Positions 8,314 to 16,470 of a stretch of 64,000 nucleotides of DNA are shown here, piece after piece. The notes below the pieces were generated by a model. It saw only the letters and a list, made by a program, of their open reading frames with translations. It ran no database searches and was not told where the DNA came from. Every line of letters starts with the position of its first letter. Position 1 is the stretch's first letter. Source of the stretch: Streptomyces sp. NBC_01431 (lineage in GTDB: Bacteria > Actinomycetota > Actinomycetes > Streptomycetales > Streptomycetaceae). A program made the position numbers and the translations under genes. The stretch covers positions 5,208,001 to 5,272,000 of the forward strand of contig NZ_CP109496.1 in assembly GCF_036231355.1 (NCBI RefSeq), written 5' to 3'.

Positions 8314-9351
8314 ATGGCGGCAGCTCGCACGGTCCGGGGCCGGGGCCGGAGCGCGGGACGGCCCACCCTCGAAGAGGTGGCGGCCAGAGCAGGGGTGGGC
8401 CGGGGCACGGTGTCCCGGGTGATCAACGGCTCGCCGCGGGTCAGTGACGAGACCCGCGCCGCCGTGCAGGCGGCCGTCGCCGAACTGGGCTACGTCCCCA
8501 ACCGCGCGGCCCGCGCCCTGGCCGCCAACCGTACCGACGCGATCGCCCTGGTCGTCCCCGAGCCCGAGGCGCGCTTCTTCGCGGAGCCGTACTTCTCCGA
8601 CATAGTGCGCGGGGTGGGCGCGGCGCTCGCCGACACCGAGATGCAGTTGCTGCTCACCCTGGTCGGCGGCGACCGCGAGCGCCGCCGACTGGCCCAGTAC
8701 CTGGCCTCCCACCGGGTCGACGGCGTCCTGTTGGTCTCGGTCCACGCGGACGATCCGTTGCCCGAGTTGTTGGAGCAACTCGACATTCCGGTGGTCATCA
8801 GCGGCCGCCGCCGCGAGGACGAGCCGCTCGCCTCGGTCGACTCCGACAACTTCGAGGGCGCCCGCACCGCCGTTGCCCACCTGCTCGCCCGGGGCCGGCG
8901 CACCATAGCCACCATCACCGGGCCGCTCGACGTGTACGGAGCCCGCTGCCGCCTCGACGGCTACCGCGCCGCCCTCGCCGAGGCGGGCCTCGGCGAACTG
9001 GCCGCGCAGGCCGACTTCACGGAGGAGGGCGGCCGGCGCGCGATGACCGAACTCCTCGCCCGCTGCCCGGCGCTGGACGCGGTGTTCGCCGCCTCCGACG
9101 TCATGGCCTCCGGCGCCCGTCAGGTCCTGCGCGAACACGGCCGCCGCGTCCCCGAGGACATAGCCCTGATCGGCTTCGACGACTCGGCGATAGCCCGCCA
9201 CATGGACCCGCCCCTGACGAGCGTGCGCCAGCCGATCGAAGAAATGGGCCGAGCGATGGCAGAGCTCCTCCTGACCCAGATCTCCACCCCCGACCCGGGC
9301 CGCCGACGCCTGGTGCTGCCCACGGAACTCGTGGTGCGGGCGTCTTCGTAG
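8314..9351 (+). CDS. cebR: LacI-family cellobiose repressor CebR
   Basis: This 345-residue regulator has an N-terminal LacI helix-turn-helix (TLEEVAARAGVGRGTVSRVI at about residues 17-36, then the hinge helix with AARALAANRTD) and a periplasmic-binding-protein-like effector domain. ATG 8314 is chosen because GGGGAGG lies at the right distance and LacI proteins start this close to the HTH; the same frame extends further upstream without meaning. It represses cebEFG-bglC and probably itself from the box at 8170-8183. In plant-associated streptomycetes CebR also gates phytotoxin genes. No such genes are in this window. Confidence 0.92.
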   Translation: MAAARTVRGRGRSAGRPTLEEVAARAGVGRGTVSRVINGSPRVSDETRAAVQAAVAELGYVPNRAARALAANRTDAIALVVPEPEARFFAEPYFSDIVRGVGAALADTEMQLLLTLVGGDRERRRLAQYLASHRVDGVLLVSVHADDPLPELLEQLDIPVVISGRRREDEPLASVDSDNFEGARTAVAHLLARGRRTIATITGPLDVYGARCRLDGYRAALAEAGLGELAAQADFTEEGGRRAMTELLARCPALDAVFAASDVMASGARQVLREHGRRVPEDIALIGFDDSAIARHMDPPLTSVRQPIEEMGRAMAELLLTQISTPDPGRRRLVLPTELVVRASS

Positions 9352-9418
9352 GAGACCCGCCGGGGCAATGCCGCGGCGGGGCACGCGCCCGGCCGGGGCT
9401 GTTCACCGAGCGGGAACG

Positions 9419-9460
9419 CGAAGAGGGCCCGATCCGTTTTCACGAATCGGGCCCTCTTCG
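9419..9460. terminator. Terminator between cebR and tRNA-His
   Basis: The perfect 15-bp arms at 9419-9433 and 9446-9460 enclose a 12-nt loop. The hairpin lies 5 bases from the 3' end of the minus-strand tRNA gene and 67 bases after cebR, so it probably serves both. Confidence 0.8.
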
Positions 9461-9465
9461 ATCAG

Positions 9466-9539
9466 GGTGAGTAACGGGACTCGAACCCGCGACATCCTGG
9501 ACCACAACCAGGTGCTCTACCAGCTGAGCTATACCCACC
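9466..9539 (-). tRNA. tRNA-His (GTG anticodon)
   Basis: The cloverleaf is complete: acceptor arms 9532-9538 and 9467-9473 (one G-U pair), the T-arm GGTTCGAGTCCC and anticodon loop TTGTGGT, with anticodon GTG at 9503-9505. The extra G before position 1 (G-1, at 9539) opposite discriminator C73 (9466), diagnostic of histidine tRNA, is encoded. CCA is not encoded. Confidence 0.95.
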
Positions 9540-9671
9540 ATGCATGACCGGACTGTTGTGGTCTTGGGAAGTCCCTGGGGGCTTCCCTACCGGCCGAGAA
9601 AAAGTGTACAGGGTCCGGGAGGGTGCTCGCGCACATGTTTCGCGGCACCCTCCCGGGCCCCTCGCGCAGCG

Positions 9672-10274
9672 CTACTCCGCAGGCAGGACGTGCTTTGCCG
9701 CGATGGCCTTCGCGGCGTCCGAGTCCGGGCCGGGCTGCGGGACGAAGATCGCCTCGCGGTAGTAGCGGAGCTCCGCGATGGATTCGCGGATGTCCGCCAG
9801 CGCCCGGTGGTTGCCGTTCTTGTCGGGGCTGTTGAAGTACGCCCGCGGGTACCAGCGGCGGGCGAGCTCCTTCACGGAGGAGACGTCCACGATCCGGTAG
9901 TGGAGGTGGGACTCCAGGCTCGGCATGTCCCGCAGCAGGAAGCCCCGGTCGGTACCGACCGAGTTTCCGCACAGCGGCGCCTTGCCCGGCTCCTTGACGT
10001 GCTCACGTACGTACGCCAGGACCTGCGCCTCGGCGTCCGCCAGCGTGGTGCCGCCGGCCAGCTCGTCGAGGAGCCCGGAGGCGGTGTGCATGGTGCGCAC
10101 CACCTCCGGCATGGTCTCCAGCGCGGCGTCCGGGGGACGGATCACGATGTCCACCCCTTCACCGAGTACGTTCAGCTCCGAGTCGGTGACCAGTGCGGCC
10201 ACCTCGATAAGTGCGTCGTCCGCCAGCGAGAGCCCGGTCATCTCGCAGTCGATCCACACCATGCGGTCGTTCAT
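9672..10274 (-). CDS. orn: Oligoribonuclease
   Basis: This 200-residue cytoplasmic 3'-5' exonuclease degrades 2-5-nt RNAs and linear di-nucleotides such as pGpG, the breakdown product of c-di-GMP. The DEDDh residues are visible: WIDCEMTGL (D, E), the NSVGTDRGFL aspartate, and HRALADIRES (H and D). The length matches the family exactly from ATG 10274. It lies 10 bases after adpA, and this adpA-orn pairing is conserved in Streptomyces, where loss of orn impairs aerial growth. It is probably co-transcribed with adpA and may also have its own promoter. Confidence 0.95.
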   Translation of the reverse strand: MNDRMVWIDCEMTGLSLADDALIEVAALVTDSELNVLGEGVDIVIRPPDAALETMPEVVRTMHTASGLLDELAGGTTLADAEAQVLAYVREHVKEPGKAPLCGNSVGTDRGFLLRDMPSLESHLHYRIVDVSSVKELARRWYPRAYFNSPDKNGNHRALADIRESIAELRYYREAIFVPQPGPDSDAAKAIAAKHVLPAE

Positions 10275-10284
10275 GTGTCCCACC

Positions 10285-11535
10285 CTACGGGGCACTCCGC
10301 TGGCCGGGCAGACTCGGACGACCGCCGGTGTAGCCGGACGCGTACAGGTCGGAGCTGGGTTTCCCCTGCTCCGACGGGGCGTGCGAGCTCGCCCCGGGAC
10401 CCAGCACGGCACCGGCCGCCGCAGGCCGCCGGACCTGTGGCAGCGCCTGGGGCGCGATGGCCTCGGCCACCGCGGCCGGCATCGGCATCGCGACACCGCC
10501 ACCCACCGGCTCCGGCTGTGGGCGCCGGGCCCGGTACGCCGCCCGGTAGGACGCCGGGGACGAGCCGAGCTGGCGGCGGAAGTGCCCGCGCAGCGCGACC
10601 GGGGAGCGGAAGCCGCAGCGGCCCGCCACCTCGTCCACGGAGTAGTCGGACGTCTCCAGCAGGCGCTGGGCCTGAAGGACCCGCTGAGTGATCAGCCACT
10701 GGAGCGGGGCCGATCCGGTCAGCGAGCGGAAACGGCGGTCGAAGGTACGGCGGCTCATGTACGCCCGCGCGGCCAGGGTCTCCACGTCGAACTGCTCGTG
10801 GAGGTGCTCCAGTGCCCAGGCGACGACCTCGGCCAGCGGATCGGAGCCGATCTCCTCAGGTAAAGACCTGTCGAGATAGCGCTCCTGGCCACCGCTGCGG
10901 CGCGGCGGTACGACGAGTCGGCGAGCCAGTGCGCCGGCCGCCTCACTGCCGTGGTCCGTCCGCACGATGTGCAGGCAGAGATCGATTCCGGCCGCCGTTC
11001 CGGCCGATGTGAGGACGTCTCCGTCGTCGACGAAGAGCTCCCTCGGATCCACGTGTACGGATGGATACCGTTTGGCCAGTGTCGGCGCGTACATCCAGTG
11101 CGTCGTCGCCGGTCGGCCGTCCAGCAGGCCGGCCGCGGCGAGCACGAACGCCCCGGTGCACAGACCGACGATTCTTGCCCCCTCCTCGTGAGCCCGGCGC
11201 AGCGCGTCGAGCGCCGCGGCCGGTGGCGGCGAGGTGATGGAACGCCACGCGGGCACCACCACCGTTCCCGCCCTGCTGATCGCTTCCAGACCGTAGGGCG
11301 CGGTGAGTTCGAGTCCCCCTGTGGTCCGCAGGGGTCCTTCCTCACCGGCGCACACCAGTAGTCGGTAACGCGGAACTCCCGCGTCCTGTCGGTCGATTCC
11401 GAACACGGAGAGCGGAATGGAACTTTCGAAGATGGGGCCGCCGCTGAACAGCAGTACGGCGACGACTTCCCGGCGTCGGCGGCCGGCCAGCTTCTTCGTG
11501 GTCTCCGGTGATGCGGCAGCGGAGTCCTGGCTCAT
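10285..11535 (-). CDS. adpA: AdpA, central developmental activator (AraC/GlxA-type)
   Basis: This 416-residue protein is almost identical in its core to AdpA of S. griseus as I remember it. Residues about 25-200 form a DJ-1/PfpI (GATase1-like) dimerisation domain (VVAVLLFSGGPIFESSIPLS, GLCTGAFVLAAAG). Residues about 240-340 carry two AraC helix-turn-helix motifs (VETLAARAYMSRRTFDRRFR, VDEVAGRCGFRSPVALRGHF). The tail is variable and disordered. AdpA switches on genes for aerial mycelium, secreted proteases and antibiotics, and represses its own gene. Leucine 225, between the two domains, is encoded by TTA, so translation depends on the bldA tRNA. This coupling is known for AdpA/BldH. Confidence 0.97.
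   Translation of the reverse strand: MSQDSAAASPETTKKLAGRRRREVVAVLLFSGGPIFESSIPLSVFGIDRQDAGVPRYRLLVCAGEEGPLRTTGGLELTAPYGLEAISRAGTVVVPAWRSITSPPPAAALDALRRAHEEGARIVGLCTGAFVLAAAGLLDGRPATTHWMYAPTLAKRYPSVHVDPRELFVDDGDVLTSAGTAAGIDLCLHIVRTDHGSEAAGALARRLVVPPRRSGGQERYLDRSLPEEIGSDPLAEVVAWALEHLHEQFDVETLAARAYMSRRTFDRRFRSLTGSAPLQWLITQRVLQAQRLLETSDYSVDEVAGRCGFRSPVALRGHFRRQLGSSPASYRAAYRARRPQPEPVGGGVAMPMPAAVAEAIAPQALPQVRRPAAAGAVLGPGASSHAPSEQGKPSSDLYASGYTGGRPSLPGQRSAP
10861..10863 (-). promoter_or_regulatory. TTA codon in adpA (bldA control point)
   Basis: The minus strand reads TCT TTA CCT here, giving Leu225 of AdpA between its dimerisation and DNA-binding domains. TTA is the rarest codon in Streptomyces and is read only by the late-expressed bldA tRNA. 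Confidence 0.9.
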
Positions 11536-11922
11536 GGCGCTAAGCCCCCCTCGGTGTTCGCGGCTCCCCGTTCTTGTCGGGCTTGTCGCTCCTGCACTTT
11601 TCCCCTCGGTTTTGCACGAGTCCCCAGCCTTCGATACGCATGATCGAATCTACTGTGTCCCGTGGCGCCGGCGTGACAAGTCCGGCACCCAGCGCTATGT
11701 CGACAAGGCAACTTGGCGCGAAGCATTCGATCACGAAGCGTTTCACCCGCGGGGGCCCGCAGGGAAGTGCGCCTCATAGGGATGGCCCGTACCCGTATGG
11801 TGCAAGCGGCCCCAATGGTCCTTTCCTCCCTGGTGGCAAGGGGGTTGACAGGCCATTTCGCCAAGGGATCCGGCACGGGGGGAAGTTGGCTGAAAACATA
11901 TGGGTGCAGGCGTACGAAAGCC
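11536..11922 (-). promoter_or_regulatory. Long non-coding upstream region of adpA
   Basis: No gene is visible in these 387 bases, and the A+T content is higher than in the flanks. adpA of other species has a long 5' region that holds its promoter and several AdpA autoregulation sites. A GGGGGGCTTAG Shine-Dalgarno stretch precedes the ATG on the minus strand. TAGATT at 11647-11652 (minus) could be a -10 box, but I found no -35 at correct spacing. No long hairpin was seen. Confidence 0.5.
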
Positions 11923-12243
11923 TCAGCCTCCCGGTGTCCATCCCCCGCTGTGGCGCCCGCCGCGGCGCCCTCGTGGAGCCATCCGGCCGTGCCGTCCGGA
12001 CGCCGGAAGCGACCGCTGCGCGAGCTCTCTGGCGGCCGCCCGCTCGGACTGGCGCAGGAGTAGCCGGCACGCCGTGGTCACGGCCGCCAGGCCCACCGCG
12101 GAGCCGGCCGCCCCGGCGAACGAGGCACCGTAGACCACGAGCACGACCGGCACGAGGAAGCAGCTGAACGCCGCCCATCGCACGACCTCGCTCGCCGTGT
12201 CGGCGGGGTTCGCGGCACTGGCCGAGAGTGGTTCTGTGTTCAC
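11923..12243 (-). CDS. Small membrane protein of unknown function upstream of adpA
   Basis: About 106 residues are read from a GTG at 12243. The segment EVVRWAAFSCFLVPVVLVVYGASFAGAAGSAVGLAAVTTACRLLLR gives two membrane helices, followed by a basic helix with QSERAAARELAQR and a basic Gly-rich tail. A longer version starting at GTG 12345 would add 34 Pro/Ala-rich residues. The shorter start is preferred because the DNA just upstream becomes less G+C-rich and promoter-like, and a leaderless GTG is plausible. I do not recognise a functional family. Its position and orientation beside adpA suggest conservation by synteny only. Confidence 0.6.
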   Translation of the reverse strand: MNTEPLSASAANPADTASEVVRWAAFSCFLVPVVLVVYGASFAGAAGSAVGLAAVTTACRLLLRQSERAAARELAQRSLPASGRHGRMAPRGRRGGRHSGGWTPGG

Positions 12244-12676
12244 GGACCGGTTGGTACGTACGGTTTCAGCCGCGGGCGGCGGCCCGGACGCCCGGTGGCG
12301 GGGGCCGGACGGAGGGGAGAGCCGGGCGACCGGGGGAGCGGGCACGGGGAAGCTGCTTCCTGATCGGTGTCGGGGATCCGCGTGCCTAACGCGACAGGGT
12401 CCGGTCCGGTCACTGGAAGATCATCGGTCCGGGTCCGGAACCGGCCGCCAGGACTGCTGTAGCGGCCACCGGGCATTGCCATCCGGGGCGGGCTCGTGCA
12501 TGCTCCGGGGAACGCCGAGTAGGTTCGGCGGGCTCTGGGCAGGAGAGGAGTGTCGCCGTACCCTTGGGGGTATGGGCTTGGGAAGATGATTCCCGGACAC
12601 AGCCTCGCCGCCGACTCGTTGTTGATCTCTTGTCCCCGCTGTCCCCCGACTGAGGACCTCCTTCGCCGAGACACCC
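12244..12676. other. Intergenic region before the universal stress protein gene
   Basis: No convincing gene is seen here. Short G/C repeats (GGTCCGG, GTCCGGTCCGGTC) occur at 12398-12445. A partial inverted sequence, TACCCTTGGGGGTA, occurs at 12558-12571. The promoters of the divergent genes at 12243 and 12677 presumably lie here, but I cannot place them. Confidence 0.4.
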
Positions 12677-13198
12677 ATGGCCGGTCACGAATACTCCGAA
12701 CCCGCGGACCGCAAGCAGGTAGCCGACCCCGCGTCGGCCCTCGAGGCGGCGACAGAACCACGTCACTCCTGCGATCCCGCATTCCGCCACGGCGTCGTCG
12801 TCGGTTTCGACGGCTCGACGTCCAGTGAGCGCGCGCTGGCCTACGCCATTGGCATGGCCAAGCGGTCGGGCTCCGGCCTGATCATCGTCCATGTGGCGAA
12901 CCGGCTGCCCACCACGGTGTGGGCGGGCTGCGAGCCGCCGGTCTTCGTGGACGTGCCGGACCACCGCACCGAGGTGCTCGGCCTCGAACTCGCCTGCGCG
13001 GACTACCTCGCCGAGGTCCCCTGGATCCTGGTCGAGCGCGGCGGCGACATCTGCCACGAACTGGAAGAAGTCGGGCGAGAGTACGCGGCGGACGCGATCG
13101 TCGTCGGCTCCACGCACGGCCTCGTCGGGCGGATCTTCGGCTCCGTCGCGGGCCGCCTCGCGCGCCGCGCCCAGCGCCCGGTCGTCGTCATCCCGTAA
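12677..13198 (+). CDS. Universal stress protein (UspA family)
   Basis: This 173-residue protein has a single Usp domain (about residues 38-173) after a charged disordered N-terminus. The strand HGVVVGFDGSTSSERAL opens the fold, and the C-terminal GSTHGLVGRIFGSVAGRLARRA segment carries the G-x2-G-x9-G(S/T)-type ATP-binding signature, followed by PVVVIP. Such proteins bind ATP and help survival in stress or stasis. ATG 12677 has a poor Shine-Dalgarno; GTG codons further in would cut the N-terminal tail only. It appears to be a single-gene unit. Confidence 0.88.
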   Translation: MAGHEYSEPADRKQVADPASALEAATEPRHSCDPAFRHGVVVGFDGSTSSERALAYAIGMAKRSGSGLIIVHVANRLPTTVWAGCEPPVFVDVPDHRTEVLGLELACADYLAEVPWILVERGGDICHELEEVGREYAADAIVVGSTHGLVGRIFGSVAGRLARRAQRPVVVIP

Positions 13199-13363
13199 TC
13201 GGTCGTTGTCCCGGTTGAGACCCGGTCGACGTTTGACTGATGAGGCGTCAACTTCCTTTGCCCGTAAGCGAATCTACCAGCGCGTAGGGGTGGATTGTGC
13301 CCTTGTGAAGGGTAGGTGAGGCTTGCTGGGAAGCAGCACAACTGCACATGAAGGGAGCCCGCC

Positions 13364-13933
13364 GTGGACAACGAAGTCTCCGCCGGAAGCACCACCTCCA
13401 CGCTCGGTCACCTCGCCCTCGGACTCACCCTGCTGGCCTTCGGCATCGGCACCACCCGCGTGATCGACGGCGTGACCGTGGCCGACGCGGTCTCGATCGC
13501 GACCTACGTCGGCGGCATCGGCCTGTTCGTCCTCGGCGTCCTCGCCTTCCGCGAGCACGACGCGTTCACCGGCACCGCCTTCGCGGGCCTGGGCGCCTTC
13601 TGGTTCACCTGGGCCGCGGGCGCGCAGACCAAGTTCTCGGCCAACGCCTCGGGTCTCTTCCTGGTTCTCTTCGCGCTCCTGGCGCTGAGTCTGGCCGCGG
13701 GCTCGGCGGGCGGCGGGCTCTTCAGGCAGGGCACGTACGGCCTGCTCTTCTTGGCTCTCGTGGTGCTGGCCGTCGGCCAGTTCGCCGACAGTTCGGTGCT
13801 CACCAGGGCCGCGGGCTGGCTCGCCGCCGTCGCGGGCGCCGTGGCCTGGTACGGAGCGACGGCCTCGCTCGCCAAATGGCCGACCGCGATGCCCCGACGC
13901 GCTGCCGGCCGGGGAGTGACGGCCACCGGCTGA
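13364..13933 (+). CDS. GPR1/FUN34/YaaH (SatP)-family acetate/succinate transporter
   Basis: This 189-residue integral membrane protein has about six hydrophobic helices. The family pattern is visible: LGHLALGLTLLAFGIGTT at the start, a GGIGLFVLGVLAFREHDAFTGTAFAGLGAFWFTWA middle part and a WYGATA end. Members exchange acetate or succinate with protons. The GTG at 13364 has GAAGGGAG at proper distance. The N-terminal NPxP-like motif typical of many members is not obvious, so the substrate is inferred from the family. It is a single gene, followed by a strong terminator. Confidence 0.8.
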   Translation: MDNEVSAGSTTSTLGHLALGLTLLAFGIGTTRVIDGVTVADAVSIATYVGGIGLFVLGVLAFREHDAFTGTAFAGLGAFWFTWAAGAQTKFSANASGLFLVLFALLALSLAAGSAGGGLFRQGTYGLLFLALVVLAVGQFADSSVLTRAAGWLAAVAGAVAWYGATASLAKWPTAMPRRAAGRGVTATG

Positions 13934-13977
13934 ACGGCAGCCGCGCGCCGGCGGTTGGGCAGCGCCGGCACACAGGA

Positions 13978-14010
13978 GGGCGACCCCCGCCGGGCCGGCG
14001 GGGGTCGCCC
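13978..14010. terminator. Strong bidirectional terminator between SatP-like gene and glmS
   Basis: The perfect 15-bp arms at 13978-13992 and 13996-14010 have a 3-nt loop. The hairpin lies 45 bases after the transporter gene and 48 bases from the end of glmS, which converges on it. Confidence 0.85.
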
Positions 14011-14057
14011 TTCGTGCTGCGTACGGACGTGTCCCGACGGGGACGCGTGCCTACTGG

Positions 14058-15875
14058 CTACTCCACGGTGACGGACTTGGCCAGGTTGCGCGGCTTGTCG
14101 ATGTCGCGGCCCATCGCCAGCGCCGTGTGGTACGCGAAGAGCTGGAGCGGGATGCCCATGAGGATCGGGTCCAGCTCGTCCTCGTTCTTCGGCACGACGA
14201 TGGTGTGGTCGGCCTTCTCCTGGTTCTGGTGCGCGACCGCGAGGATGCGGCCGCTGCGGGCCTTGATCTCCTCCAGTGCGGCGCGGTTCTTCTCCAGGAG
14301 GTCGTCGTTGGGGACGATCGCGATCGTCGGCAGCGCGGGCTCGATCAGCGCGAGCGGGCCGTGCTTCAGCTCGGAGGCGGGGTAGGCCTCGGCGTGGATG
14401 TAGGAGATCTCCTTGAGCTTCAGGGAGGCCTCCAGGGCGACCGGGTAGCCGCGCACGCGCCCGATGAACATCATCGACTGGGCGCCCGCGTACTCCTGGG
14501 CCAGCTTCTCGATCTCCGGCTCCATGGCCAGGATCTCCTCGATCTGGCCGGGCAGCTTGCGCAGGCCCTCGATGATCCGCTTGCCGTCGGCCACCGACAG
14601 GTCGCGGATCCGGCCGAGGTGCAGGGCGAGCAGCGAGAAGGCGACGACCGTGTTGGTGAAGCACTTGGTGGAGACGACGCAGACCTCGGGGCCGGCGTGC
14701 ACATAGGTGCCGCCGTCGGCCTCGCGGGCGATCGCGGAGCCGACCACGTTCACGACGCCGAGCACGCGGGCGCCCTTGCGCTTGAGCTCCTGCACCGCCG
14801 CGAGCACGTCGTACGTCTCACCCGACTGGGAGACCGCGATGTACAGGGTGTCGGGGTCCACGACCGGGTTGCGGTAGCGGAACTCGGAGGCCGGCTCGGC
14901 GTCCGCGGGGATGCGGGCCAGCTCCTCGATGAGGCCGGCGCCGATGAGGCCGGCGTGGTACGAGGTGCCGCAGCCGAGGATCTTGATGCGGCGCACGCCA
15001 CGAGCCTCGCGGGCGTCCAGGTTCAGGCCACCGAGGTGCACGGTCGAGAACCGGTCGTCGATGCGGCCGCGCAGCACGCGGTCGACGGCCTCGGCCTGCT
15101 CGCTCATCTCCTTGTGCATGTACGTGTCGTGGCCGCCCATGTCGAAGGAGGCGGCCTCCCACTCGACGGTCTCGGGGGTGGCGTTGGTGAGCGTGCCCGA
15201 GGTCGTGTACGTCCGGAAGTCGTCGGCCTTCAGGGTCGCCATCTCGCCGTCGTTGAGGGTGACGACCTGGCGGGTGTGGGCGATCAGCGCGGCGACGTCG
15301 GAGGCGACGAGCATCTCCTTCTCGCCAATGCCGAGGATGACCGGGGAGCCGTTGCGGGCGACCACGATGCGGTCGGCGAAGTCGGCGTGCATCACGGCGA
15401 TGCCGTAGGTGCCCTCGATGACCTTGAGCGCCTCGCGGACCTTCTCCTCCAGGGAGTCGGCCAGGGAGCGGGCGATGAGGTGGGTGATGACCTCGGTGTC
15501 GGTCTCGGAGGCGAAGACGACGCCCTCGGCCTCCAGCTTGCCGCGCAGGTCGGCCGCGTTGTCGACGATGCCGTTGTGGACGACGGCGACCTTGTTCTCG
15601 GGGTCGAGGTGCGGGTGCGAGTTCAGGTCGGAGGGGGCGCCGTGGGTGGCCCAGCGGGTGTGCGCGATGCCGGTCGTGCCGGTGAAGCGCTTGGGGACGC
15701 GGGCTTCCAGGTCGCGGACGCGGCCCTTGGCCTTGACCATCTTCAGGGCCCCGGACTTGGGGGTGTTGACGACCATGCCCGCGGAGTCGTAGCCCCGGTA
15801 CTCCAGCCGCGCCAGGCCTTCCAGCAGCAGCGGAGCAACATCACGCTTACCGATATAACCGACGATTCCGCACAT
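14058..15875 (-). CDS. glmS: Glutamine-fructose-6-phosphate aminotransferase (isomerizing)
   Basis: This 605-residue enzyme makes glucosamine-6-phosphate from fructose-6-phosphate and glutamine, the entry step to UDP-GlcNAc. Cys2 (MCGIVGYIG) is the glutaminase nucleophile, with RWATHG and HNGIVDN in the N-terminal amidotransferase domain (1-240). Two SIS domains follow, with GCGTSYHAGL and SQSGETYD. The C-terminus NLAKSVTVE is the usual one. Streptomyces genomes carry two glmS genes; this copy lies between the GH20 gene and adpA, which suggests a link to chitin recycling and development. I see no ribozyme-like leader; only 56 bases separate it from the next gene. Confidence 0.95.
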   Translation of the reverse strand: MCGIVGYIGKRDVAPLLLEGLARLEYRGYDSAGMVVNTPKSGALKMVKAKGRVRDLEARVPKRFTGTTGIAHTRWATHGAPSDLNSHPHLDPENKVAVVHNGIVDNAADLRGKLEAEGVVFASETDTEVITHLIARSLADSLEEKVREALKVIEGTYGIAVMHADFADRIVVARNGSPVILGIGEKEMLVASDVAALIAHTRQVVTLNDGEMATLKADDFRTYTTSGTLTNATPETVEWEAASFDMGGHDTYMHKEMSEQAEAVDRVLRGRIDDRFSTVHLGGLNLDAREARGVRRIKILGCGTSYHAGLIGAGLIEELARIPADAEPASEFRYRNPVVDPDTLYIAVSQSGETYDVLAAVQELKRKGARVLGVVNVVGSAIAREADGGTYVHAGPEVCVVSTKCFTNTVVAFSLLALHLGRIRDLSVADGKRIIEGLRKLPGQIEEILAMEPEIEKLAQEYAGAQSMMFIGRVRGYPVALEASLKLKEISYIHAEAYPASELKHGPLALIEPALPTIAIVPNDDLLEKNRAALEEIKARSGRILAVAHQNQEKADHTIVVPKNEDELDPILMGIPLQLFAYHTALAMGRDIDKPRNLAKSVTVE

Positions 15876-15931
15876 AGAGTCTCTGCCCCTCCATCGATGT
15901 ACACAAGTTCCTGCGGTGCCGCGAAGCCTGC

Positions 15932-16213
15932 TCAGCCGTAGACGATGCGGCGCAGCTGCCGGAGCGAGAGCTCCGGTGGCGCCACGGCGCGGTGCGGCAG
16001 CTCGGCCGCGATCCGCTCGAAGATCTCCGCGTTCACGGCCCCACCGGACTGCAGTTCACGGTGGCGCCGACGGACGAATTCCTCGTACGTCTCGTCGAAG
16101 TACGCCAGCACGTCGAGGATCACCCGGGCCGCCTCACCGCGCTGGAGCGCGGTGCTGCGCACCAGGTGGTCTACGAGGTCGTCGTGTGACGACGGGCTGC
16201 GGCGTTCGAGCAC
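15932..16213 (-). CDS. Conserved small acidic protein of unknown function
   Basis: This 93-residue, mainly helical, charged protein (DDLVDHLVRSTALQRGEAARVILDVL, then YEEFVRRRHRELQ and LSLRQLRRIVYG) starts at a GTG at 16213. It has no signal peptide or membrane segment. Codon use and the clean stop (TAG at 15932) support a real gene. It lies 56 bases upstream of glmS on the same strand and is probably co-transcribed with it. The family is not recognised beyond a vague memory of a short actinobacterial protein at this locus. Confidence 0.75.
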   Translation of the reverse strand: MLERRSPSSHDDLVDHLVRSTALQRGEAARVILDVLAYFDETYEEFVRRRHRELQSGGAVNAEIFERIAAELPHRAVAPPELSLRQLRRIVYG

Positions 16214-16248
16214 CCGTCGATATTGCGGGGAATCGGGGCCGTACGCAA

Positions 16249-16276
16249 GAATCCTGCCCGAATCCGGGCAGGATTC
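16249..16276. repeat. Perfect 12-bp hairpin in the divergent promoter region
   Basis: GAATCCTGCCCG (16249-16260), the loop AATC and its exact reverse complement (16265-16276) form a very stable stem. It sits between two divergent genes and 15 bases before the DasR-type site. No T-run follows on either strand, so it does not look like a terminator. Confidence 0.7.
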
Positions 16277-16289
16277 GCATGATCACGGT

Positions 16290-16305
16290 CATGGTCTGGA
16301 CCAGA
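16290..16305. promoter_or_regulatory. DasR-responsive element (dre) before the hexosaminidase gene
   Basis: The core TGGTCTGGACCA (16292-16303) matches 11 of 12 positions of the dre core TGGTCTAGACCA. DasR is the GntR-type GlcNAc regulator of Streptomyces, and the GH20 gene at this locus is, as I recall, a known target. The site lies about 166 bases before the GTG start. Confidence 0.75.
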
Positions 16306-16470
16306 GTGATCAGGTCCTGGCTCCCTGGACGCTCCAGGGCCGCCTGGGCCGTCCCGGCTGTGACGGGTCTCCACCTTGACCACGGCCGTGACCCCGGGTC
16401 CCATGGAGAGTGTTCGGTTGCACAGGCTCTCACCCCCCACAGTCGCGTGACCCCCCGAAGGGACCCGCTT

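Noticed and set aside
11641..11680. A sigma-70-like promoter for adpA on the minus strand (TTGTCA and TAGATT)
   Set aside because: The two boxes are 21 bases apart, too far for a normal promoter; the adpA start of transcription cannot be fixed from sequence.
15876..15931. Possible glmS ribozyme or riboswitch before glmS
   Set aside because: Only 56 bases separate glmS from the preceding gene, with no pseudoknot-like fold; glmS ribozymes belong to Firmicutes.
16160..16180. TGGTCTAC half-site of DasR type inside the small conserved gene
   Set aside because: Only one half matches; the other half is lost, and the sequence is explained by coding.
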